Of a stretch of 64,000 bases of DNA, positions 25,103 to 32,676 are shown in pieces. Both the position numbers and the translations under genes were made by a program. This DNA is from a virus: positions 1 to 64,000 of the IMG/VR virus record IMGVR_UViG_3300042475_004124; one strand, given 5' to 3'. How positions within the stretch are numbered: the first letter of the stretch is position 1; the number at the start of each line of letters is the position of its first letter. The notes beneath the pieces are model-generated. The model worked only from the letters and a program-made list of their open reading frames with translations, was not told the DNA's origin and searched no databases.

Positions 25103-26173
25103 ATGGCCCATACGGTACTCATTAAAAGAAGCGCAACTTCTACAGCTGTTCCCACGGGTGGACAGCTGGCGGCTGGTGAGTTGGCAATCAACACTGTCGA
25201 CGAGAAAATCTTTTTTAAGAACAGCTCTGGTACCGTAAAGTCATTGTCTGCAATGAGTGATCTGACCAGCAATCTGGTCACCATCTCGACCACGCAGACC
25301 ATCAGCGGCGCAAAGAGCTTCTCTGGGCACATGACACTTAGAGACAAAAAAGAATTCAGATTTGCTGATTCCGATTCGTCTAATTACGTAGCCCTTACGG
25401 CGGCAACTACAGTAGCAAATAACAACGTATACACCTTGCCTACGGCTGTAGGTTCGGCAAATCAAGTTCTTGCCATAGATGTAGTGACGGGCAACGATGC
25501 CACGTTGAAATGGTCCACCGTATCAGGTGGCGGCGGATCTCCTGGCGGTTCGGATACTCAAGTTCAATTTAACGACAGCAGTGCATTTGGTGGAGATGCC
25601 GGACTCACCTACAACAAGACTACTGATACGCTGACAGTGGCAGGAGATCTGGCCGTCAATGGTGGCGACATCACCACGTCGTCTTCCACATTCAACATAG
25701 CGGACTCTGCTACTACCGTAAACTTTGCCGCCAGTGCTATTGCTGCTCAAACTTTTACTATTGGCAGCAGCGCAACCGGAAGTACCATTAATTTGTTTGG
25801 AGGCGCCGGTCTAGGCGGCACCTACACTAACAGCAAGGTAGAAAATAGTCTTTACTTTTCAGTCAATACAACTGATTTTGGCTTTAATAATTCCGACCAG
25901 TCCGGCAGTATGGGATTTGGAGGAGTAAACATAACCAGAATAGGAGACTGGGAAGGAGGAGGCAACGGCAATGTACTTGAAGTCAACGACACCGGCAACA
26001 CAATTACATTCTACGCTGCAGGAGCCAACTCCTATACCTTCCCTACTACTCGAGGCTCTAACGGACAAGTACTTACGACAAACGGCTCTGGAACTCTTAC
26101 TTGGAACACTCCCAGCGGAGGAGACTTAAGCTCCGCCGAGATACTTTCTCTATACTCACGAGGAATAGTCTGA
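25103..26173 (+). CDS. Tail fibre with Mtd-like N-terminus
   Basis: 356 residues. The N-terminus (TVLIKRSATSTAVPTGGQLA, then GELAINTVDEKIFF) is the same module as in gene 22862. A Gly/Ser/Thr-rich beta shaft follows (GSPGGSDTQVQFNDSSAFGG is a common fibre-repeat phrase) and a C-terminal part ending in NGQVLTTNGSGTLTWNTPSG, a phrase also present in gene 22862 (NGNVLTTNGSGTLSW). The two fibres thus share both ends. Likely a second or alternative host-binding fibre. Confidence 0.8.
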   Translation: MAHTVLIKRSATSTAVPTGGQLAAGELAINTVDEKIFFKNSSGTVKSLSAMSDLTSNLVTISTTQTISGAKSFSGHMTLRDKKEFRFADSDSSNYVALTAATTVANNNVYTLPTAVGSANQVLAIDVVTGNDATLKWSTVSGGGGSPGGSDTQVQFNDSSAFGGDAGLTYNKTTDTLTVAGDLAVNGGDITTSSSTFNIADSATTVNFAASAIAAQTFTIGSSATGSTINLFGGAGLGGTYTNSKVENSLYFSVNTTDFGFNNSDQSGSMGFGGVNITRIGDWEGGGNGNVLEVNDTGNTITFYAAGANSYTFPTTRGSNGQVLTTNGSGTLTWNTPSGGDLSSAEILSLYSRGIV

Positions 26174-26182
26174 GGTATATAT

Positions 26183-26596
26183 ATGGCTACAACAGCACAG
26201 TTTACGGTACAACCAAACCTGGAATACAGTCAGCTTACTACTGCAAACACCAATAGAGACGGCACTGGAACTATAGTCACTGTGGCAGCAGGGCCTGCTA
26301 CTTCTGCCGCTGCCGGAGTAGGCGAACGCATATCCAGAGTGATAGTTCAAGCAACCGGAACTACTACTAACGGAGTAATTAGATTCTATTTGTCCCTAGA
26401 CAACGGAACCACCAATAGACTTATCTGCGAGAAGCTGGTGCCTTCAATTACTCCCAGCACCTCTGTTGCTGCGTTTAGAATGGAAGTAAACGAATTGGCG
26501 GGATTCATTCTACCTGGTGGAAATACTGCTTTGCTTAGAGCCTCGACTAACAATACCGAAACGTTCAATGTAATCGTCGAGTCTGGTTTACTATGA
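26183..26596 (+). CDS. Small fibre-cluster structural protein
   Basis: 137 residues, beta-rich (RISRVIVQATGTTTNGVIRF, FRMEVNELAGFILPGGNTAL, NTETFNVIVESGLL). This pattern is familiar from small phage proteins found next to fibre and decoration genes, whose function I do not know. Its stop overlaps the next ATG (ATGA), so it is coupled to the polyglycine adhesin. Confidence 0.65.
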   Translation: MATTAQFTVQPNLEYSQLTTANTNRDGTGTIVTVAAGPATSAAAGVGERISRVIVQATGTTTNGVIRFYLSLDNGTTNRLICEKLVPSITPSTSVAAFRMEVNELAGFILPGGNTALLRASTNNTETFNVIVESGLL

Positions 26597-27537
26597 ATAC
26601 TGGTATTTTTGGATTTCCACTAGGTGTTAGGTCTAGCCCTATCGAATTAAAGGAGTTTGATGTTAGCGGCAGCTACACTATTCCTGCGGGCGCTACGCAG
26701 CTGACCATCCTTGCAGTGGGCGGTGGAGGCGGCGGTGGAGGCGGAGGCCGAAGAGCATCTGGTACTAACTCTTTCGGTGGAGGTGGTGGCGCTGGAGGCT
26801 GTGCTGTATTAACTACCTTTGATGTTCGAGAGCTAGGATTGAGCGTAGGTTCTACTCTTCTAATAACCATTGGAGCGGGTGGAACCGCCGGATCTGGCGC
26901 TATAACAAATAATGCCTCGGGAAGTAACGGGGGCGGCGGCGCAAGCACTACCATTACCGTTCCAGGCCTACCAGGCACTCTTATCACGGCAGTTGGCGGT
27001 GGACTAGGACAGGGTGGATCAAATACTAGCGGTATATCAGGTGGCGCAGCAGTTAGAATGGTTTACGGAACGACATTTTCGGCTGGCGCTGGCGGTAACG
27101 GTGGTACTAACTTCGGCGGAACTGGTGTTACCGTACTTAATCCGTATTCTAATGGTGGTGCAGGCGGCGGAGGAGTAGGTACAGGTGGTGCGGGCGCAGC
27201 GGGTTCTGGTGGGGGTATTACCCAACCCACAGTAAACACTTCTACGGTTACTTGGCCCAATGTAGCTCGAAACACTAACGTACTTAATGGCGGCTCAATA
27301 AACACAGCAACGCCTCCACTCAGCGCAGCAGCGATTATAGGATCTCCGTTTGGTGGAGTGCTTGGTCCTGGATTTGGAGGTCCTGGTGGAGGCGGAGGCG
27401 GTTCCACTTCCGCAAACAGTGGTGGTGCTGGCTATCGCGGTAGCGGAGGCGGAGGCGGAGGCGGGGCATTGAACGATATAACCACTGGCTCTGGCGGTAG
27501 AGGCGGAAATGGATACGTGTTGATTATCGCTTACTAA
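26593..27537 (+). CDS. Polyglycine-rich receptor-binding/adhesin-like protein
   Basis: 314 residues. After an N-terminal strand region (IPAGATQLTILAVG) come long glycine runs (GGGGGGGGGG near residue ~47, GGGGGAGG, SGGGGGGGA near the end) separated by short hydrophobic strands (LGLSVGSTLLITIGAGG). This is the composition of polyglycine-sandwich domains in phage fibre-tip adhesins and of other glycine-rich bacterial surface proteins. The long complementary open frame on the minus strand is only a poly-Pro shadow. Likely host-receptor binding; exact partner unknown. Confidence 0.7.
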   Translation: MNTGIFGFPLGVRSSPIELKEFDVSGSYTIPAGATQLTILAVGGGGGGGGGGRRASGTNSFGGGGGAGGCAVLTTFDVRELGLSVGSTLLITIGAGGTAGSGAITNNASGSNGGGGASTTITVPGLPGTLITAVGGGLGQGGSNTSGISGGAAVRMVYGTTFSAGAGGNGGTNFGGTGVTVLNPYSNGGAGGGGVGTGGAGAAGSGGGITQPTVNTSTVTWPNVARNTNVLNGGSINTATPPLSAAAIIGSPFGGVLGPGFGGPGGGGGGSTSANSGGAGYRGSGGGGGGGALNDITTGSGGRGGNGYVLIIAY

Positions 27538-27546
27538 GAGGCATCT

Positions 27547-27954
27547 ATGCGTTGCGCAATAATTGATTCCAATACAGATACCGTTATCAACGTAGCGATT
27601 GCCGATTTTTCCTGGAATCCAGGAGACGGACTATATTTAGTAGCGCTATCAGAAAACGAATCTTGCCTTATAGGCCAGAATTACGACGAGAATCAAAATC
27701 CAAGATTCTTCGGAAATCCAACCCATACTCCAAAAACATACACGGCGTATCAATTCTTGCTGCGATTTACGGCAGACGAGAGAGCTGCATTTAGAGCTGC
27801 GGCTCTTACTGATCCTCAGGTTGCCGACTTCCAACAACTCGCCGGAGCTGCACAAGAGATTTCGACGGACAATGAGGTTACTCTAGCTGGATTGGACTAT
27901 CTGGTATCCATCAATCTGCTGACGGAGAATCGAAAGCAGGAAATCCTGGGCTAA
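27547..27954 (+). CDS. Small fibre-cluster protein, possible fibre accessory
   Basis: 135 residues. The N-terminal half is beta-type (MRCAIIDSNTDTVINVAIAD). The C-terminal half is helical, with YTAYQFLLRFTADERAAFRA and LAGLDYLVSINLLTENRKQEI, a pattern seen in small phage proteins encoded beside fibres. Its role is not established to my knowledge; an assembly-chaperone-like function would fit. The stop is 1 nt before the next gene. Confidence 0.65.
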   Translation: MRCAIIDSNTDTVINVAIADFSWNPGDGLYLVALSENESCLIGQNYDENQNPRFFGNPTHTPKTYTAYQFLLRFTADERAAFRAAALTDPQVADFQQLAGAAQEISTDNEVTLAGLDYLVSINLLTENRKQEILG

Positions 27955-27955
27955 C

Positions 27956-28516
27956 ATGAGCTTTTCTATAAACGACATATATAGAGACGGACTCAGTAAC
28001 GGCTACGGCAAAGCGGCAGCAGAAAAAAGATTCTCAATCTTGGATAGGTTTTCTTTTAGCTCAGTGCTTGATGTAGGCTCTGGGCCTTGTTTTTTACAGG
28101 ATTGGCTAAGACTAAAGGACATAAAGGTTCACTACGAGGCCGTAGATATCAGACCAGAAGCTCTAGCGCACTGCAAGTGTCCGACCTATTCTGCTATTCC
28201 CGTCTCCGGCAAATACGATTTGGTCTGCCTATTTGGTACGGTTACCTACAACATAGACAGAGATGAGCTAAAAAACAAACTTATCTTGAAGCAGCTGCTG
28301 CAATCAGCTAAAAAGGTATGTAGCTCCACACTGATCTTTACCGTATTTAAAGAAACATTAAAAGACGAACTAAGAGTATTTCAGCAGGATCGATTTGTCT
28401 ATTTCAGCAAGGTTGAAATTAGAAACTTGCTGCTCAGTATTGGCATCTCGAATTTTGAAATACTTGAAGAAAATCAGCTAGATAAAAGCGAATACTTCGT
28501 GGTCTGCAAAATGTAG
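27956..28516 (+). CDS. SAM-dependent methyltransferase-like protein
   Basis: 186 residues with a class I Rossmann pattern: motif I VLDVGSGPC (37-45), an acidic residue after the next strand (AVDIRPE, Asp64) and a following strand KYDLVCLFGTV (86-96). It is short and lacks a recognisable DNA- or rRNA-target domain and an NPPY/DPPY motif, so the substrate is unknown. Its location inside the fibre cluster suggests modification of a fibre, a glycan or a small molecule, but this is inference. The C-terminus is helix-strand (YFSKVEIRNLLLSIGIS, EYFVVCKM), as in this fold. Confidence 0.75.
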   Translation: MSFSINDIYRDGLSNGYGKAAAEKRFSILDRFSFSSVLDVGSGPCFLQDWLRLKDIKVHYEAVDIRPEALAHCKCPTYSAIPVSGKYDLVCLFGTVTYNIDRDELKNKLILKQLLQSAKKVCSSTLIFTVFKETLKDELRVFQQDRFVYFSKVEIRNLLLSIGISNFEILEENQLDKSEYFVVCKM

Positions 28517-28540
28517 ATTGCATCGCTAAAGGTTTTTTAC

Positions 28541-28546
28541 TATAAT
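28541..28546 (+). promoter_or_regulatory. Promoter-like TTTACTATAAT, ATG 7 nt downstream
   Basis: TATAAT with TTTTTTAC before it and only 7 nt (TATCTGA) before ATG 28554. No ribosome binding site is possible between them. If active, transcription would start about at the A of the ATG, giving a leaderless mRNA. TTGCAT sits 17 nt upstream as a weak -35. Confidence 0.5.
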
Positions 28547-28553
28547 TATCTGA

Positions 28554-29240
28554 ATGGCCGAGCCTAATACAACTGAGATTGACAAACCTGCAGAGCTAAA
28601 TCCAGAGGCTCATATAGGTTGCCAGTTTCCTTCCCGGCTTGCTGTAAGCGGAGTGCTGCAGGATTGTCTGCGCCAGCTATTTAGTAGCTCTGACAATATA
28701 TTGCACCCACAATTAAAAGAATTTTACTGGGCTCCCGAGGCTACTGAAGAGGCGCTTAAGGCACCTTTTCAAGTAATAATTGAAAACTATTTTTCAGTTA
28801 ACGTATCTCAAATGGGCGTCCGTCCTGCCATTTTGATAAAGCCAGGAGTGTGGCAGGAGAATAAACTTAGTATCGGAGACAGAGCCTTAGGAGGCACTGG
28901 ATCGGACTATTACAAGCGAATCACTGGTACTCATACTGTATTGGTGTTAGCCAAAACAGTAGCTCAAGCCGAACTGATTGCTAGAGAGGTACATGGCTAT
29001 TTAAGCCATTTTGGCCCACTATTAAGAGAATGGATGGGCTTTTCTCGATGGGAAGTCCCGGCAATCAATGAGCCCGGAGATATGGAACAAAATCTGGAAA
29101 ATATCGTAATTCAGATTCCGGTGCAGTACGAATTTGTTTACTCCTGGACTTTAACTCCCCAGGCGTCTCGTTTGCTGAGACAAATCTCAGTTAATGCTAT
29201 AATGAAGAACACAGAGATCAACTATCAACTAGGAGCATGA
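28554..29240 (+). CDS. Tail-terminator/neck-like protein upstream of sheath
   Basis: 228 residues. A central alpha/beta region (KRITGTHTVLVLAKTVAQAE, LIAREVHGYLSHFGPLLREW, followed by IVIQIPVQYEFVYSW) follows the pattern of phage tail-terminator/neck proteins, which cap the tail before joining the head. Its position directly before sheath and tube supports this. It starts right after a TATAAT element without a ribosome binding site. The coding end contains the promoter-like element for the sheath gene. Assignment is moderate. Confidence 0.6.
   Translation: MAEPNTTEIDKPAELNPEAHIGCQFPSRLAVSGVLQDCLRQLFSSSDNILHPQLKEFYWAPEATEEALKAPFQVIIENYFSVNVSQMGVRPAILIKPGVWQENKLSIGDRALGGTGSDYYKRITGTHTVLVLAKTVAQAELIAREVHGYLSHFGPLLREWMGFSRWEVPAINEPGDMEQNLENIVIQIPVQYEFVYSWTLTPQASRLLRQISVNAIMKNTEINYQLGA
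29195..29203 (+). promoter_or_regulatory. Extended -10 promoter-like element TGCTATAAT upstream of tail sheath
   Basis: The element lies inside the last codons of the preceding gene, 44 nt before ATG 29248, with AGGAG between. It is identical to the elements at 3393 and 18869. Confidence 0.55.
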
Positions 29241-29247
29241 CCGAACT

Positions 29248-32124
29248 ATGGCCAGCCCAAAACCAGCCGTAATCGTTAGACGTGAATTTGAAGCTACCCC
29301 TGATGTCGTGGCCCAGCAGCTCAGAGCCTGCATCGTAGGTCCTAGCTGCCAGCTAGTTCGCTATGGTGTTGCCGCAGAGAAGTCCTCTGGCTTTATCGCC
29401 ACTGTAGCAACGCGCAGTGACGCAAGCCATGTCGGTACGGATAGAAGTATCTTCACTGCAGATACCACTTACGCCATTCCCAGCATTGCCTATGCCTCAT
29501 TGCTCGATGCCGATTATGCTAAGGTTTTCGTAGAAGACGCTTACCTTACTTACGCTCAGTTAGCTCAATCTAATAACTTTGCTGCTACTGCGCTTTCAGC
29601 AGGTACCAATAGCATCTCTTCCAGCGTTTCAACTCAGGGTTGGAAGGGCTCTAGCACAGTTCGTAACGTAAACTTGGTGCAGGATGTCGCCGTTGGCGAT
29701 ATTGTCCAGATCTATAGCTCTTCAGGTCTGGCCCACACTTCGGTCGTAACCGGTTTCGATGGTACTGTAGTTGGTGCTTCGTCTGGCACGCCTGGAGGCA
29801 CTCAGAAGGATAACATAGCCGCTGAGGCTAGCCAAGGGTTATCTAGTGCGGCAACTGGCGCTAGCCAAAGCGGCATTGGAGGAGTATCTGGATTTAACTT
29901 TACCCTAAGTAGAGCAGCCTATCTAACTGGCACTGGAGCTACTGTTTATGCAGCAGATCCAAGATCTATTGGTAGAACTGTAACGAACTATACTCTCACA
30001 GTAACGGCCGTTACTTCAACGACCGTAGATTACGTAGTAGTTTCCGACACTGGACTAGATAGCGCTACGGGAACAGGCAAAACAACCGGTGTGACTACTG
30101 CTCTGCCAAGTGGGGCTACAGTTGCACTCGCCTTCTCTAATAACACAGCTTTTGTTGGTGCAACCGTATCTTTCAGCATCACTGTTGCTCACACTAAGTT
30201 GACTCTAGGCGCAGGCGGTACTTTTGCAACTGTTGGCACTGTCGCCGGCGGCTTCTCTGCTAGCACTCCAAACACCACCTACATCCTTAGCTGCATCAAG
30301 GGTGGTAGCTTTGCAAACGAAAACACCACAAATGCCCCTCAGTTCCAGGTCTCTACAAACAATGGCGCTGACGTAACCAGCACATTTACTGTCCTTAACG
30401 GCCAGACTGCAGATATCACTATTGGCAGCTACGGTCTTAAAATAACCTTAGTTGCTGGTGGCGCAGGAGGCACTCTAGCCAATCAACAGAAGGGCTTTGT
30501 TCGTGGCGACGTCTTCACGATTCCCGTGACTGGCGCATCCGTCCCAGTGCTAGATAAGTTGGTTTTTGCTGATGCGGTTACTTCGTCAGTTACCCCAGCC
30601 CACCTCAGACTCTCCAAGAAGAAGACTGTTGAGCTCGGTAAGTACCAACCAAACGGAGTCAATCCAAACTGGACTTTGCAGAATCCAACCGATTCTGATG
30701 CACGTAACTTGCTGGTAGAGAACATTCTCATCACTCGCGACTCCGCCGTAAACAGCGGTCAAACCGATGCATATGTCACTGCAGGTAAGTTCTACCTTCA
30801 GTATCGTGCATTCCAGGCCATTGCCCGCGAAGTCGGTTCGGTCAATACCCTGGCCGACATCACTACTCAGCTCGGTACCATCCACCCAGACAATCCTCTG
30901 GCATATGGTGTCTACAAGGCGTGGTCCAATGCCAACGGCGCAACAGTGCACTTCATCCCCACCGTCTCGCAGACGTTGAATGGTACTCGTGGCTTTGCAG
31001 ACGCTTTGTCTCTCGCCAAGGGTAATCGCAACTGCTACGGCCTTGTTCCACTTACCACTTCGTCCGAAATTTGGAACGCCTTCGTCGGCCACGTTACAGA
31101 CGAGTCTGCTCCTGCAACCGGCCGCTTCCGCGTCATGTGGATTGCTCCGGAGATCGAACTCCACAACAAGATCCAGGATAAGGACGCAAACGGCGTCAAT
31201 ATCTTCGGCACCAGTGCTGTATTCGCTGCAGGCAAGTGGTACGTAAATGCCGTTAATGAGTCGGGCGGCGCAGTTGCTCCAAAGTTTACGGAAACTGTCC
31301 AGGTCGGTGACTATGTCCGCACCAAGTTTAACACTGATGCCTACGGTAGAACGACTTACGTTGAGTACAAGGTGCTTGCAGTAGTTGATAACGACACTCT
31401 CGTAATCAGCTCTGCAACAGACCCAGCTATTTCCAACTTTAAGATCGAGATCTTCCGCGATCTAACTTCGGCAGCTGCTGCATCCAAGTATGTAGCTGTT
31501 GCGGGCGGCTTCAGCTCAGAGCGCGTATTCGCAGTTGTCCCAGATCGTGGAGTTAACGGACTTCGTGTAGACGGATCCTCGGTAAAGAACTGGTACGTTG
31601 CCTGCGCATTCGCAGGTCTTCGTTCCGGCTCTCGTCCACAACAGCCACTCTCGAACGTAGAGTTGCTTGGCTTCGACGGCCTGAACATCACGTCTCCGCT
31701 CTTCAGCGAGGCAGATCTGGACACTCTTCGCGACGGAGGCATCTGGGTAGTTCGTAATACCAACGAAGGCAAGATCTACTCTGAGCGTCAGCTCAGCACT
31801 TCTACCTTGGATCTTTATCGCAAGGAACAGTCGGTAACCTGCAACGTAGACTCCGTGTCGTTTACGCTTGGTGACGCTCTTCGCAACCTAGTCGGCCGTG
31901 TAAACATCACGGAAGAGACTACGGCTCTCGTCGAGGCCACAATTCGTCAGACCCTCGGAACTCTTGCCGCCACCAATGGTGCAATTACAGTAGGTCCTCA
32001 GCTGAAGACTTACGAGATCGTCTCTATCACGGTTCCAGCAACCGCACAGGATACGCTTCTCGTCAAGATTCAAATCAGCGTACCGCTGCCAATGAACATC
32101 ATTGACATCACCCTCGTAATCTAA
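29248..32124 (+). CDS. Tail sheath protein, enlarged
   Basis: 958 residues. The start (PAVIVRREFEATPDVVAQQL) and the C-terminal ~180 residues (LRDGGIWVVRNTNEGKIYSE, then VVEATIRQTLG-type and YEIVSITVPATAQDTLLVKI) match contractile-tail sheath proteins, where the C-terminal domain forms the conserved sheath core. The protein is much longer than usual sheaths (about 500-700 residues). The extra length is mainly a Thr/Ser/Gly-rich beta region at ~190-430, probably a surface domain. The tail tube gene follows, as expected. Codon use in the C-terminal half shifts to C-ending codons, as in the capsid gene. Confidence 0.88.
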   Translation: MASPKPAVIVRREFEATPDVVAQQLRACIVGPSCQLVRYGVAAEKSSGFIATVATRSDASHVGTDRSIFTADTTYAIPSIAYASLLDADYAKVFVEDAYLTYAQLAQSNNFAATALSAGTNSISSSVSTQGWKGSSTVRNVNLVQDVAVGDIVQIYSSSGLAHTSVVTGFDGTVVGASSGTPGGTQKDNIAAEASQGLSSAATGASQSGIGGVSGFNFTLSRAAYLTGTGATVYAADPRSIGRTVTNYTLTVTAVTSTTVDYVVVSDTGLDSATGTGKTTGVTTALPSGATVALAFSNNTAFVGATVSFSITVAHTKLTLGAGGTFATVGTVAGGFSASTPNTTYILSCIKGGSFANENTTNAPQFQVSTNNGADVTSTFTVLNGQTADITIGSYGLKITLVAGGAGGTLANQQKGFVRGDVFTIPVTGASVPVLDKLVFADAVTSSVTPAHLRLSKKKTVELGKYQPNGVNPNWTLQNPTDSDARNLLVENILITRDSAVNSGQTDAYVTAGKFYLQYRAFQAIAREVGSVNTLADITTQLGTIHPDNPLAYGVYKAWSNANGATVHFIPTVSQTLNGTRGFADALSLAKGNRNCYGLVPLTTSSEIWNAFVGHVTDESAPATGRFRVMWIAPEIELHNKIQDKDANGVNIFGTSAVFAAGKWYVNAVNESGGAVAPKFTETVQVGDYVRTKFNTDAYGRTTYVEYKVLAVVDNDTLVISSATDPAISNFKIEIFRDLTSAAAASKYVAVAGGFSSERVFAVVPDRGVNGLRVDGSSVKNWYVACAFAGLRSGSRPQQPLSNVELLGFDGLNITSPLFSEADLDTLRDGGIWVVRNTNEGKIYSERQLSTSTLDLYRKEQSVTCNVDSVSFTLGDALRNLVGRVNITEETTALVEATIRQTLGTLAATNGAITVGPQLKTYEIVSITVPATAQDTLLVKIQISVPLPMNIIDITLVI

Positions 32125-32136
32125 AAGGAACCATAG

Positions 32137-32610
32137 ATGGCTACAGAAATTTTCGGCAAAACACCTAGAAACGTAGTAGGCGGCTTCAGCGTCGATAAAG
32201 CTACTTTAACCTTTCCCTCTTTGGGTGCTGATGGTAAGAGCTCTGGACTTTTAATTCAAAATCTCCAGCTCTCATATCAGCAGCAGGTGAGCTTTGTTTA
32301 CGACCTTGCTAAGGCAGACGATGTTTATTACATCGCCGGCCGTGCCTCAGGTACTCTCGCACTGGGTAAGATCGTAGGCTCGAAGGGAATCGTAAAGAGC
32401 TTCTACACTACCTTTGGCAATGTGTGCAATGTTAAGGGTAAGAATCTTGAGCTTTCAGGCGTAGCAGGCTGTGACAAGACTGATGTAGACACCAATACAA
32501 TTACCATCAGAGAGCCTGTTATTGCACAGTTTGGACTTACCATGAACGTCGATACAGCAATCATCGGAGAGAACGTCCAGATGATCTTCTCGACTATGGA
32601 ACTGGCCTAA
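32137..32610 (+). CDS. Tail tube protein
   Basis: 157 residues directly after the sheath, with AAAGGA upstream. It is beta-rich with one helix and the usual length of myovirus tube proteins (LLIQNLQLSYQQQVSFVYDL, YYIAGRASGTLALGKIVGSK, FGLTMNVDTAIIGENVQMIF). Sheath-then-tube order is the rule in contractile tails. A GAAA-capped hairpin follows the stop, consistent with high expression. Confidence 0.85.
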   Translation: MATEIFGKTPRNVVGGFSVDKATLTFPSLGADGKSSGLLIQNLQLSYQQQVSFVYDLAKADDVYYIAGRASGTLALGKIVGSKGIVKSFYTTFGNVCNVKGKNLELSGVAGCDKTDVDTNTITIREPVIAQFGLTMNVDTAIIGENVQMIFSTMELA

Positions 32611-32644
32611 CCTAGAGTTTGTAAATCCAAAGATAAGCGCTATA

Positions 32645-32668
32645 CTAGGCTCCGGAAACGGAGCCTAG
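32645..32668 (+). promoter_or_regulatory. GAAA-capped 10-bp hairpin after tail tube gene
   Basis: CTAGGCTCCG pairs perfectly with CGGAGCCTAG around GAAA. It is followed by TTACTTTT, a poor U-tract, and the next ATG is 9 nt away. A -10-like TATACT (32641-32646) overlaps its left edge. Like the other two GAAA hairpins it follows an abundant structural gene. Confidence 0.8.
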
Positions 32669-32676
32669 TTACTTTT

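Noticed and set aside
27063-27407. Minus-strand Pro-rich frame
   Set aside because: Exact antisense of the polyglycine gene; composition is explained by Gly codons on the other strand.
22862-27537. Diversity-generating retroelement (Mtd-type fibre)
   Set aside because: No reverse transcriptase and no template/variable repeat pair were seen in this window.
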